64,000 bases of DNA from Pseudorasbora parva. Lineage: Eukaryota > Chordata > Actinopteri > Cypriniformes > Gobionidae. Positions within the stretch are counted from its first letter, which is position 1. Each line of letters starts with the position of its first letter. Shown in pieces: positions 9,884-19,663 of this stretch. Location of the stretch: assembly GCF_024679245.1 (NCBI RefSeq), contig NC_090183.1, positions 21,061,207 through 21,125,206 on the forward strand, written 5' to 3'. The notes below the pieces were generated by a model that searched no databases, was not told where the DNA came from, and saw only the letters and a list, made by a program, of their open reading frames with translations. The position numbers were made by a program, and so were the translations under genes.

Positions 9884-10377
9884 TTAATGAGTTAAAAACA
9901 ATAACAACCTGTGAAAGTGAATCTTAATGTAAAGTGAACACCTGTGAGCCATTTATTAATGAGTTACACACATTAATAACCTGTGAAAGTGAACCTTAAT
10001 GTAGTGATCACATGTGAACCATTTATTAATGAGCTACAAACATTAATAACCTTTGAAAGTAAACCTTAATGTAAAGTGAACACAAGTGAAACATTTATTA
10101 ATGAGTTACAAACATTAATAACTTTTGAAAGTGAACCTTAATGTAGTGATCACATGTGAACCATTTATTAATGGGCTACAAACATTAATAACCTGTGAAA
10201 GTAAACCTTAATATAAAATGAACACAAGTGAACCATTTATTAATGAGTTATAAACAATAACCTGTGAAAGTGAACCTTAATGTAAAGTGATCACATGTGA
10301 ACCATTTATTAATGAGCTACAAACATTAATAACCTGTGAAAGTAAACCTTAATGTGAAGTGAACACAAGTGAACCAT
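9884..10377. repeat. 71-bp minisatellite (type 1), about seven units
   Basis: The anchor AACCATTTATTAATGAG recurs at spacings of 69-72 bp (about 9949, 10019, 10091, 10161, 10233, 10302, 10374). Units alternate between one with CACAAGTGAAC and one with GATCACATGTGAAC, giving a dimeric pattern of about 142 bp. The same family continues after the Ngaro-like insertion (17619-17772) and recurs inverted at 25735-26050. Confidence 0.85.
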
Positions 10378-10488
10378 GTGAAGTTAATAAACGTAATTTC
10401 GGGAGGAGTATGCCCATCTAATCTTTCAATTAATACCAAGGTATAAAACCAGCAGCTTACCTCTTCCCCTTTTTAGTTCCTGAAGCAT
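10378..10488 (+). repeat. Split direct repeat A1 of the Ngaro-like element
   Basis: 111 bp beginning GTGAAGTTAATAAACG and ending CCTGAAGCAT. It is repeated at 17218-17328 with a single T/C difference. It contains a TATA-like GGTATAAAACC near 10439, so it may carry the promoter. Confidence 0.88.
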
Positions 10489-11022
10489 TTGGCCTGCCCA
10501 ACTCTGCTTGACTGGCTGCGCTGCTCATTTCACCTGTTGATCTCCAGATCGCCGGTCTCTCCGCTCCACATAACACCTCGCTCAAGAAAACCTCTCTCTT
10601 CTTCCATCTAGAATCATCACAGGGCTCGGTCGATCCTCATCGTGATGCATCGAGGCCTTCATCATCATCAACATCATCCTCTTCAGCAGTAACGTTAAGC
10701 CTCGTACCTCCTGCTGAGAAATGGTCCGTCAACGCGCTCAGGCAAGCGTTATCCAGTGCGGGTTTTCCATTTCACCCAGAGGAATTCAAAAGCGCAACTT
10801 CACGATCTGCTCGTGTGTTTTCACCAAAAACTCTCACTCTCACGCCGCATTCAGCGTTCTCGCAGCAACACGCAAACATCAACACAAACAACTGCACGAT
10901 CTATACAGTCCGTTTCAGTTTCAGCCAGCAGCCGCAGCTGCCGACGCTTTCACGTCCGCCCCTTAATTCGGCCGGCACTATCGCGGCCGCACATTAGTTC
11001 CGCGTCTGCTCGCAATAGTTCC
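10489..11022 (+). other. Leader region of the Ngaro-like element
   Basis: GC- and CT-rich DNA between A1 and the first plausible start codon. Short overlapping frames (for example 10721-10966) share no recognised domain and are probably incidental. It may be 5' untranslated sequence of the element transcript. Confidence 0.45.
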
Positions 11023-11256
11023 ATGGCCTCTTCGACAGTGACTGTTACCTTCCACCCTCCCACAGGTAAGTATAGCTTCTTCTGTTCTTCTTTCCATGCT
11101 TCCAATATTTCTGTGCTTTCTGGCTTTTATTCTCTGTTAAATCGAGAAAAGCTGTATAATACATTTCTCCTCTGCTATTGGAGCAGGCCCAAAGCGTGAG
11201 GCTGCCTCCGCAAGCGGTCCTGCCCCCCCTCCCTTAATTTCTTCTCTGCTATAGGT
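11023..11256 (+). pseudogene. Gag-like two-exon start of the Ngaro-like element
   Basis: ATG at 11023 opens a short frame (MASSTVTVTFHPPT) ending at a consensus donor, CACAG/GTAAGT, after 11065. The first candidate acceptor is GGAGCAG at 11186. Joining them keeps frame into GPKREAASASGPAPP, a proline- and alanine-rich peptide, which stops at TAG in the same unit (about 11254). The position before the recombinase suggests gag, but no zinc knuckle or capsid motif is visible, so the assignment rests on place and splice signals only. The following tandem units supply further acceptor-like sites in the same phase. Confidence 0.4.
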
Positions 11257-11720
11257 GCAGACCCAAAGCGTGAGGCTGCCTCCACAAATGGTCCTGCCCC
11301 CCCCCCCTAATTTCTCCTCTGCTATAGGTACAGACCCAAGCGTGAGGCTGCCTCCGCAAACGTTTCTGCCCTCTCCCCCCCCCCTTAATTTCTCCTCTGC
11401 TATAGGTGCAGACCCAAAGAGTGAGGCTGCCTCCGCAAACGGTCCTGCCCCCCCTATAATTTCTTCTCTGCTATAGGCGCAGACCCAAGGTGCAGACCCA
11501 AGCGTGAGGCTGCCTCCGCAAACGGTCCTGCCCCCCCACCCCCTATAATTTCTCCTCTGCTATCAGCGCAGACCCAAGAGTAAGGCTGCCTCTGCAAATG
11601 GTCCTGCCCCACCCCACCCCCACTAATTTTTGCCTCTACTATCAGAGCAGACCCAAGCGTGAGGCTGCCTCCGCAGCTGGTCATGCCCCTCCCTCTCTTT
11701 CCTTTCTCCGCCGCCATTGG
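11184..11720 (+). repeat. Minisatellite of 68-90 bp units with acceptor-like ends
   Basis: About seven units each contain GACCCAAGCGTGAGGCTGCC, a C-rich tract and then TTTCTCCTCTGCTATAG or a TATCAG variant. Candidate acceptor AGs fall at 11186, 11254, 11327, 11405, 11476, 11566 and 11645. The pyrimidine-rich run before each AG resembles an intron end, and the donor at 11065 lies upstream. Confidence 0.8.
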
Positions 11721-12239
11721 AGCCGATCCAAGCATGGGGTTGCTCCCCAAGCTTTCTATTCTCCAACCTTATTCCATCCAGCTTCTGCTTCCTCTACAGT
11801 TCATTGCCTCCTTCTCAACTGCATTGCTCTTACAGTTCCTACTACATCATTACTATGGATCCATCACCTGTCTCTACCAAGCCTCCGCACCTCAATCGCC
11901 CCAGGTGGTTGGTCCCTGTATAGCTCATAAGCCCCGCCCCTCCGTGGTTTCTAATGGATAATATTCTAATGGATATGGAGTTAAACTAAACAATCAAATT
12001 ACACTTTATATTTTACAAGATGTTTTCTGTCTTTTAAGGCAGTTTTATCACTATGATTTTATTTCAAGTATTTGTTTTAAATAAGTTTAGCTTAGTTAGT
12101 TGTTTGACGCTATAAAAGTAGTCACTGAGGAACCAGCAGACTTTTTCAGGAGAAGAGTGGAGTTTTTATCTTAATTTCTATATTTCCCAGATTTTGGCAT
12201 AAATATTAAGAGCATTAGCCCGAAGGTGGACACCGTTCC
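11721..12239. other. Unassigned internal region of the Ngaro-like element
   Basis: This is where a reverse transcriptase and RNase H would be expected between gag and recombinase, but neither strand shows RT motifs. CT-rich DNA to about 11960 is followed by AT-rich DNA. The catalytic module has apparently been deleted. Confidence 0.5.
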
Positions 12240-12900
12240 AACCCCAACATTGCAATGCTACTGGACAACTTGGAGAGCTTTCAAACAATTCCTACAACCA
12301 ACTTGTTTTCCCAAATTCTCCCTCTTTTTTTCATTTTTTGATGTCATATGAGATGTCCACCCAATCTAGTACCATTAAAGTCTAGCTCTGCTGCTTTCAA
12401 TTTCTAATCTACAACTATCCATCCAACCATCTATGATCTCTAAGTTTTAAACAAGAACACCATCCGTTTCCTCATCAAAAGCAATGAACGGATCAATTTA
12501 AAAAACTGCCTTTTCATTCCTATCTTCAATCTCCTGACACCCATCAGGCAATATAAATATCTTTCCTTCTCCCTCGCCACATGGAGGTGCAGATCTCCTC
12601 ACATCTCGACCCGCTGTTTTCTGATGAGAACAACCTTCCTGTCACCAGGCAGTGCAGTTCATTTAAAAAGCTTCAGCAAATCCCCACCCACTCTGGTATT
12701 TAGGCTTACTTATATTCACCTCACTTCTTCCGCAATGGAGCAGACACCACCGCAGGCCAAAAAAGGACTGCCACACCATCAATAAAACTTCTGGGTTGGT
12801 GGTCCTCAGAGGCCTTTCGATTTTACTCTGTTCGGACCTCAGCCTCATCAAACAAGCCATCTTCGCTTGATGCTGCACTGCTCTGCCAATTTGATACTGC
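12240..12900 (+). pseudogene. Tyrosine recombinase of the Ngaro-like element, decayed
   Basis: Pieces in shifting plus-strand frames follow the order of a DIRS/Ngaro-type tyrosine recombinase, the enzyme that integrates the circular cDNA. Near 12260-12300 is a WRAFKQFLQP-like core-binding segment, and near 12370-12400 SSTIKV. Then come DPLFSDENNLPVTRQ (about 12605-12650) and, after an in-frame TAG at 12701, SPHFFRNGADTTA with the H-x-x-R pair (His codon 12722). LLGWWSSEAFRFYSVRT follows, with the nucleophile Tyr at 12824. Several stops upstream make it non-functional. The frame runs straight into LDAALLCQFDTAAAVL, the seed of the 30-bp minisatellite. Confidence 0.8.
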
Positions 12901-13432
12901 CGCTGCAGTACTTGGCTTTACTAGATATCACCGTTGTAGTCCTTCACTTAATGCCACTGTCCCTCGCTTGATGCTCCAGGGCTTCGCTTGCCACTACAGT
13001 GCTCCTTCAGTTTAATGCTGCCACTGCAGTGCCCTTATTATTTAATGCTGCCACTGCAGTGCTCCGTCATTTTGATGCTGCCACTGCAGTGCTCCTCTTA
13101 TTTGATGCTTCCACTGCAGTGCTCCTCTTATTTGATGCTTCCACTGCAGTGCTCCTCCAGTTTATTGCTGCCACTGCAGTGCCCCTACTATTTAATGCTG
13201 CCACTGCAGTGATCCGTCATTTTGCCGCTGCCGCGCTCCTCCTATTTGATGCTGCCGCTATAGTGCTCCTCCAGTTTAATGCTGCCAATTGCAGGGCTCC
13301 TCCTTTTTAATGCTGCCGCTGCAGTGCTCCTCCTATTTGATGCTGTCACTGCAGTGCTCCGCCATTTTGACGCAACCGCTGCAGTGCTCCGCAATTTAAC
13401 GATGCTGCTGCAGTGCTCCACCAATTTGATGC
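12865..13432 (+). repeat. 30-bp minisatellite, first block
   Basis: Units of the form TGCCACTGCAGTGCTCC plus a TATTTGATGC-like half repeat every 30 bp, each with a PstI site CTGCAG. Because 30 is a multiple of three, long frames appear on both strands. They are repeat artefacts. The block starts at the C-terminal end of the recombinase frame and is interrupted by an L2-like LINE at 13433. Confidence 0.9.
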
Positions 13433-15136
13433 TGCCGATGCCGAGGGAGATGCTTTGAGGGAGTTACTCTTGGGGAGCTCAAAAAAGCTGTCCTTGAACT
13501 GAAACCTACCACCTGCCCTTTAGACACTGTTCCTGCAAGGATTCTGAAGGAGGCTGTTGACATCATTGGTCCCTGTCTTGTCTCCTTCATAAACAGCTGT
13601 CTTACTTTGGGTATTGTTCCTACCGTCCTCAAACATGCCATCATTAGACCGTTGCTTAAGAAACCCAACCTTGACCCCTCCATTCTATCAAACTTCCGCC
13701 CTATTTCTCACCTTTCATTTCTGTCAAAGTTGATGGAGAAGCTTGTTTACTCCCAGCTCCAGGCTCATCTGCAATTACACGGCATTGGGGATACGTTCCA
13801 ATCTGGTTTCAGGACCAGACATAGTACTGAATCTGCGTTACTGAGGGTGCATAATGACATTCTTGAAGCACTTGATAGAAAAAACTCTATGGTTCTAGTT
13901 TTACTGGACCTTACCGCTGCATTTGACACTGTGGATCATACAATTCTCATTTCTCGTCTTCAACATGTTGCTGGTCTGCAGAAAGTGGTGCTGAATTGGT
14001 TCACCTCATACCTCACTAATAGAACCTTTTCAGTAATGCTCAATGACTTTTCCTCCTCAGCTGCCCCTATGTCATCTGGAGTACCACAGGGTTCCATTCT
14101 CGGTCCTATTCTGTTTTCTCTCTACATTCTGCCACTTGGTCAACTCATCTCCAGACACAACGTTCATTTTCATTTCTATGCCGACGACCTCCAGATCTAC
14201 CTTCCTGTGATACTGAGTAATCGGTCGGCACTGGATCCTCTCTATAATTGTCTTCAGGACATCAAACAGTGGCTTTCCCAGAATTTCCTTCATTTAAATG
14301 AAGAAAAGACTGAGTACATCCTGTTCAGCCCGGATTCATCCAGCAGTGCTTTTACCTTTGGACCTACGACACCTCAGTTTGCTCCGTCTGTACGTAACCT
14401 GGGCGTTATTTTGGACAAAAACATGCTGTATGATAAACAGATTGGTGCAGTAGTGAAGGCGAGTTTTTACCAGCTAAGACTTCTTAGTAAGGTCAAATAT
14501 TTTTTGTCCAGAGCCGACCTTGAAAAAGCAATTCATGCCTTCATCAGCTCGAGGATCGACTACTGTAATGCCCTCTACACTGGACTAAATACATCTCTTA
14601 TCAGTCGCCTTCAACTGGTACAAAACGCTGCCGCACGTCTTCTCTCTAACACATCTAAACGGTCACACATCACCCCTGTCCTCCGCTCGCTTCACTGGCT
14701 CCCAGTGCAGTTTAGGGTGGAGTATAAAATCCTATTGTTTGTGTTTAAGGCCATCCATGGATTGGCCCCAGTATACCTCACTGAACTAGTAAAAATATAT
14801 CAGCCAGCCAGGACACTCCGTTCCTCTGATCAAATTTCTCTGGTTACCACAACATACAGGTATAAAAAGTTTGGAGGCCGATCATTTAGTGTTCTAGGAC
14901 CTAAGTTGTGGAATGCACTCCCTGTGCACCTTCGAAACATCACGGTGCTGAGTATTTTCAAAGCACATCTGAAAACACACTTTTTTAATCAAGCTTTTGA
15001 CTTTTAGTCTTGTTCTTGTTTGTTTGTATTTGTCTTTATGTTGTTGTTTGATGTTTGTTCTGGAAAGCGCCTTGTGCACCTTTTGGCTGCTGTAAGGCGC
15101 TATATAAATAAATTATTGATTGATTGATTGATTGAT
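13433..15136 (+). mobile_element. L2-like LINE nested in the 30-bp minisatellite
   Basis: A 1.7-kb insertion carries the RT-containing 3' part of an L2-clade LINE and ends with GGCGCTATATAAATAAA and ATTG repeats (to about 15136). The minisatellite resumes on both sides. The 5' endonuclease portion is missing, as is typical of truncated reverse transcription. No clear target duplication can be defined because the flanks are themselves repetitive. Confidence 0.9.
13450..15007 (+). CDS. L2-like LINE ORF2 fragment: reverse transcriptase (open frame)
   Basis: The frame is open from about 13450 to the stop at 15007, over 500 codons. The stretch downstream of 13607 alone is 466 codons. It encodes a LINE reverse transcriptase, which would prime on nicked target DNA. 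Motifs in order are LKHAIIRPLLKK, NFRPISHLSFLSKLMEKL, FQSGFRTRHSTESAL, LVLLDLTAAFDTVDH (motif A Asp), PQGSILGPILFSLYI, HFYADDLQIYLP (catalytic YADD), LGVILDKNM, then SSRIDYCNAL and LHWLPVQFR near the C-terminus. There is no endonuclease domain and no native start, so it is a 5'-truncated but otherwise intact piece. Intact catalytic residues suggest a relatively young insertion. Confidence 0.93.
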
Positions 15137-17125
15137 GCAGTGCACCTCCTATTTAATGCTGTCGCTGCAGTGCTCTTCCTATTTAATGCTGTGCTCCGCC
15201 ATTTTGATACTGCCGCTGCAGTGCTCCGCCATTTTGACACTGCCATTGCAGTTCTCCTCCTATTTGATACTGCCACTGCAGATCTCCTCCTATTTGATGC
15301 TGCCGCTGCAGTGCTCCTCCTATTTGATACTGCCACTGCAGTTCTCCTCCTATTTGATGCTGCCACTGCAGGGCTCCTCCTTTTTAATGTTGCCGCTGCA
15401 GTGCTCCTTCTATTTGATGCTGCCACTGCAGTGCTCCGCCATTTTGACACTGCCATTGCAGTTCTCCTCCTATTTGATACTGCCACTGCAGATCTCCTCC
15501 TATTTGATGCTGCCGCTGCAGTGCTCCTCCTATTTGATACTGCCACTGCAGTTCTCCTCCTATTTGATGCTGCCACTGCAGGGCTCCTCCTTTTTAATGT
15601 TGCCGCTGCAGTGCTCCTTCTATTTGATGCTGCCACTGCAGTGCTCCGCCATTTTGAAGCAAGCGCTGCAGTGCTCCGCAATTTGACGCTGCTGCTGTGC
15701 TCCACCAATTTGATGCTGCAGTGCTCCTCCAGTTTAATGCTGCCACTGCAGTGCACCTCCTATTTAATACTGCCACTGCAGTGCTCCTCCTATTTAATGC
15801 TGCAGCTGCAGTGCTCCTCCTATTTAATGCTGCCTCTGCAGTGCTCCTCCTATTTGATGCTGCCACTGCAGTGCTCCACCATTTGATGCAGCCGCTGCAC
15901 TTCGCAATGTGATGCTGCAGAGCTCCGCAATTTGATTCTGCCACTGCAGTGCTGCACCAATTTTATGCGACGTGCTTCTCCTTTTGATGCTGCCACTGCA
16001 GTACTCCGCCATTTGATGCAGCCGCTGCACTTCGCAATTTGATGCTGCAGAGCTCCGCAATTTGATTCTGCCACTGCAGTGCTGCACCAATTTTATGCGA
16101 CGTGCTTCTCCTTTTGATGCTGCCACTGCAGTACTCCGCCAATTTGATGCTGCAGTGCTTCTCCTATTTCATGCTGACACTGCAGTGCTTCGTTAATTCG
16201 TGACTGCCACTGCAATCCTTTGCTTGTTACTGCCGCTGCAGTGCCCAGTGCTCCACAATTTAATATTGCCGCTGTAGCGCTCCTCCAATTTGATGCAGCC
16301 GCTGAAGTGCTTCTCAGTTTGATACTGCCACTGCAGTGCTTCGTTATTTTGTGACTGCCATTGCCATGCTTTGCTTGATACTGCCGCTGCAGTGCCCCGC
16401 TAATTTGAGACTGCTGCTACAGTGCCCTGCCAATTTGAGACTGCCGCAGCAGTGCCATGCCATTTTGAGACTTCCGCAGCAGTGCCAAGCCATTTTGAGA
16501 CTGCCGCCGCAGTGCCCTGCCATCTTGAGACTGCCGCTGCAGTGCCCGCCATCTTGAGACTGCCGCTGCAGTGCCCGCCATCTTGAGACTGCCGCTGCAG
16601 TGCCCCGCCATCTTGAGACTGCCGCTGCAGTGCCCCGCCATTTTGAGACTGCCACTGCAGTGCCCCGCCATCTTGAGACTGCCGCTGCAGTGTTTTGCTC
16701 AATGCTGCTGCATTGCCCCACCATTTTGAGACTGCCGCTGCAGTGCCCCGCCAAGTTGAGAATGCTGGAGGCTGCTGCAGTTCCCCGGCAGTTTGAGAAT
16801 GCTGCTGCAGTGCCCCACCGATTCGAGAATGCTGGAGGCTGCTGCAGTGCCCCGCCAGTTTGAGAATGCTGCAGTGCCCTGCCAATTTGAGACTGCTGTT
16901 GCAGTGTTTACTCTGCTGCTGCAGTGCCCCACCATTTTGAAACTGCTGCTGCAGTGCTTTGCTTGATGCTGCTGCAGTGCACCGCCAGTTTGAGAATGCT
17001 GCTGCTGTGCCCTGCCATTTTGAGACTGCTGCTGCAGTGCCCCGCCAATTCGAGAATGTTGCTGCAGTGCTTTGCTTTATGCTGCTGCAGTGTCCCGCTC
17101 AATGCCTGACTGCTGCTGCAACACC
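15137..17125 (+). repeat. 30-bp minisatellite, second block, with higher-order repeats
   Basis: Continuation of the array. From 15227 to about 15650 a seven-unit block (210 bp) is repeated almost exactly (15227 and 15437). Around 15885-16140 a unit of about 122 bp is duplicated. From about 16400 the consensus drifts to TGCCGCTGCAGTGCCCCGCCATCTTGAGAC-like units, and after 16760 to irregular CTGCTGCAGTG units. Long frames on both strands (for example 15128-15886) are consequences of the 30-bp period. Confidence 0.9.
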
Positions 17126-17139
17126 TCACCTATTTCTCC

Positions 17140-17217
17140 GAGCCCCTCTATAGCAGACAGCAAGCCAAATCTGTTTACCACTTTCACTAAGATTATATGG
17201 GCACACAAACTCGTGAA
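17140..17217 (+). repeat. Split direct repeat B1 of the Ngaro-like element
   Basis: 78 bp from GAGCCCCTCTATAGCAG to AAACTCGTGAA, identical to 17541-17618. It directly abuts A2, recreating the joined ends of a circular intermediate. Confidence 0.88.
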
Positions 17218-17328
17218 GTGAAGTTAATAAACGTAATTTCGGGAGGAGTACGCCCATCTAATCTTTCAATTAATACCAAGGTATAAAACCAGCAGCTTAC
17301 CTCTTCCCCTTTTTAGTTCCTGAAGCAT
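17218..17328 (+). repeat. Split direct repeat A2 of the Ngaro-like element
   Basis: 110 of 111 bases identical to A1 at 10378-10488. It starts at the base after B1 ends. Confidence 0.88.
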
Positions 17329-17540
17329 CCCTCCTCCTCCCCTGCTCCTCCCTTTTGTACAATTTTGTATACCACATTGGTGTTGGTTGAGGAGAGATCC
17401 CTGACACGAGTGTAAAGCGCTTTGGGTGTGCAGTAGTACATATGAAAGCGCTATATAAATAACTCATTCATTCATTATTTTATTCATTCAATTTGCCTGT
17501 TATAGGGGGGCAATCGGAGCTCGGGTAGAATATCCTCTCT
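17329..17540 (+). repeat. Short LINE/SINE-like tail between A2 and B2
   Basis: Contains GTAAAGCGCTTTGGGTG and GCGCTATATAAATAAC followed by CATT repeats (to about 17490), the style of an L2/SINE 3' tail. It probably inserted between A2 and B2, which would otherwise lie close together. Confidence 0.55.
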
Positions 17541-17618
17541 GAGCCCCTCTATAGCAGACAGCAAGCCAAATCTGTTTACCACTTTCACTAAGATTATATG
17601 GGCACACAAACTCGTGAA
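17541..17618 (+). repeat. Split direct repeat B2 (right end of the Ngaro-like element)
   Basis: Identical to B1. The type-1 minisatellite resumes right after it. Confidence 0.88.
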
Positions 17619-17772
17619 TTTTCTAGTGGGTTACAAACATTAATAACCTGTGAAAGTGAACCTTAATGTAAAGTGAACACAAGTGAACCATTTATTAATG
17701 AGTTACAAACATGAATAACCTGTAAAGTGAACCTTAATGTAAAGTTATCACCAGTGAACCTTTTATTATTGA
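17619..17772. repeat. 71-bp minisatellite (type 1), right flank
   Basis: About two units (GAACCATTTATTAATGAG near 17684) in the same orientation as 9884-10377, so the Ngaro-like element split a pre-existing array. Confidence 0.8.
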
Positions 17773-17983
17773 GTTAACACAACTTTAAACTTGAATATTA
17801 ACATATATAATATATATATAATATAATACACAATCAATAATGATTTTGATATCATGATAAAGACCAATGTAACCTAAACATCTGATCATCCACACTTTAG
17901 TTACAGTAATGTTACCTGCGTGTGACAGAACCATCTGAAGGAGCTCCAGAGCAGTTATTTGTGTAACGTTACATGGTAACTAA
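17773..17983. other. AT-rich unassigned spacer
   Basis: Contains a TATATAAT run and no gene. The expected 3' LTR of gypsy element 2 is not found here. Confidence 0.4.
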
Positions 17984-19663
17984 TCATAGTTCCCCATCTA
18001 CGAGATGCAGCGGAGGGGGAACCGGGGCTGGCGGATTAATGTGGGAATAAAACACAGGCTTTAATTTGGAAACATGGAACACGGGGTGTATCCTCCCGTA
18101 CGCAGGAGATCGTTTGAGGCGTACTGTCACCGAACTAAGGATCTTGGTGACAGGAAACGGGCCTATAAATTTAGGAGGCAGTTTATTACTCACGGAGCTG
18201 AGAGGAATGTTTCTGGATGAAAGCCACACACTGCAAAAAATGCTTTTCTTACTTAGTATTTTTGTCTTGTTTTTAGTCAAAATATCTAAAAATTCTTACA
18301 TTACGAAACATTTACTAGTCAAGTAAAAATTATTGTCTTGTTTTGGGAAAAAAAAGTTTTTGCTTAAAATAAGATTAATAATCTGCCAATGGGGTGAGAA
18401 AAATAATCTTGTTTTCTGTTTGAATGAAGATTATTTTTCTCACCCCATTGGCAGATTATTTATCTTATTTTAAGCAAAAACTCTCTTCATTTTGAGTTAT
18501 TTTCCCCAAAACAAGACAATTACTTTTGCTTGTCTAGTAAATACTTCTTGTTTTAAGAATTTCCAGATGTTTGGACTAGAAACAAGACAAAAATACGAAG
18601 TAAGAAAAGCATTTTTTGCAGTGCACTTTTTGACCCACGACGTAGACAGGAGGCTTAGACCGGTGGCAGTCGGCTTGGGCCTTGGTGCGCGCACACACCT
18701 GGAACAGAGTCTCACGGGCTCTACTCCATGTGTGGCGACACCTCTGGACGAAAACGTGGGCGGAGGGGACCGCGACTTCAGAGTCCAGACTGGGAAAAAG
18801 TGGTGGCTGGTACCCTAAGCTACACTCAAACGGAGAGAGGCCCGTACCAGACACTGGTAACGAATTATGAGCGTACTCAATCTAAGAGATCTGCTGGCTC
18901 CAGGACGAAGGATTTTAGGAGGCTAATCATCACAACCCTCTCTCAAGATCTTGGTTGGCCCGTTCAGTCTGACCATTACTCTGGGGGTGAAACCCCGAAG
19001 ACAGGCTAACCGTTACCCCCAGTAACCTACAGAATTCACTCCAAAATTAAGAAATAAATTGGGGCCCCCTGTCGGAAACCACGTCCATCGGAAGGCCATG
19101 TAAACAAAAGATGTGGTCAACGACAGCTACCGCTGTCTCCTTAGCCGAAGGTAGTTTAGCTAAGGGGATAAAATGAACCATTTTCGAGAATCGGTCCACA
19201 ACGGTTAAAACAACTGTCTTGCCCTGTGAGGGCGGAAGGGCGGTGATGAAATCTAGTGCGATGTGGGACCAGGGTCTCGAAGGAACACACAGCGGTTGGA
19301 GTAACCCATCCGGAGGGCGATTAGACGTCTTACCCATGACACAAACTGAACAAGCCAAAACAAATTCCCGGACGTCGCAAGCCATACCGGCCACCAGAAT
19401 CGTTGCTTGAACAAAAATTGAGTTCTATTTACCCCTGGATGACAAGCTACATTGCAACAATGTCCCCATCGTATCACGTCGGACCGAACCCCCTCCGGCA
19501 CAAATAACCGACTCGGTGGCCCACCGGGCGGAGGCGTTACCCCTTCTAAGGCCGACTTGACCCTCGATTCGACCTCCCATATGAATGTGGAGACCACCAG
19601 TCTCTCAGGTAAAATACACTCAGGAGTAGCTGGGTGTTCGGAGCAGTCAAAAACGTGCAACAA
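17984..19663 (-). pseudogene. Gypsy element 2 integrase (split by a MITE)
   Basis: The pieces in order are a zinc-binding region with [12 protein letters not shown] (near 19440) and ACSVCVMGK (near 19340), then the catalytic core with [13 protein letters not shown] (first Asp), [11 protein letters not shown] (second Asp) and NGQTERANQ (Glu). Counting across one in-frame stop, 35 residues separate Asp and Glu. SPFECSLGYQPPLFP and YVVGQKV follow. The protein resumes beyond the MITE at 18228 with [18 protein letters not shown] and [12 protein letters not shown], the gypsy integrase C-terminal domain. It is truncated at VDGEL. Frameshifts lie near 19390 and 19050. Confidence 0.92.
18229..18623. 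mobile_element. Palindromic MITE inserted in gypsy integrase
   Basis: 395 bp beginning CACTGCAAAAAATGCTTTTC and ending with its exact complement. The middle is also an inverted repeat around CCAATGGGGTGAGAAAAA, so the whole element can fold back on itself. The integrase frame resumes precisely across it (GQKV before, WLSSRN after), with apparently only CA duplicated. It has no coding capacity and is mobilised in trans, if at all. Confidence 0.85.

Larger units (their letters stand above)
10378..17618 (+). mobile_element. Ngaro-like tyrosine-recombinase retrotransposon with split direct repeats
   Basis: A 7.24-kb element with the architecture A1 - internal - B1 - A2 - B2 described for Ngaro elements. 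A1 is 10378-10488 and A2 17218-17328, 111 bp with one difference. B1 is 17140-17217 and B2 17541-17618, 78 bp and identical. B1 ends exactly where A2 begins. Inside are a spliced gag-like start (11023), a decayed tyrosine recombinase (about 12240-12900) and a 30-bp minisatellite. No reverse transcriptase or RNase H is found, so the copy is non-autonomous. Both flanks are the type-1 71-bp minisatellite, which resumes directly after B2. An L2-like LINE (13433-15136) is nested in it. An internally deleted tandem dimer could mimic this structure. Confidence 0.82.

Noticed and set aside
15128..15886. A 252-codon open frame with LLLFDAATAVL repeats, and similar frames on the other strand
   Set aside because: The frames arise because the minisatellite step (30 bp) is a multiple of three. 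Several frames stay open on both strands, and no start context or domain is present beyond the link to the recombinase tail.
10378..17328. A1 and A2 as ordinary LTRs of a 6.9-kb retrovirus-like element
   Set aside because: A1/A2 lack TG...CA borders. The second pair B1/B2 in the order B1-A2-B2, and the recombinase motifs, fit split direct repeats better.
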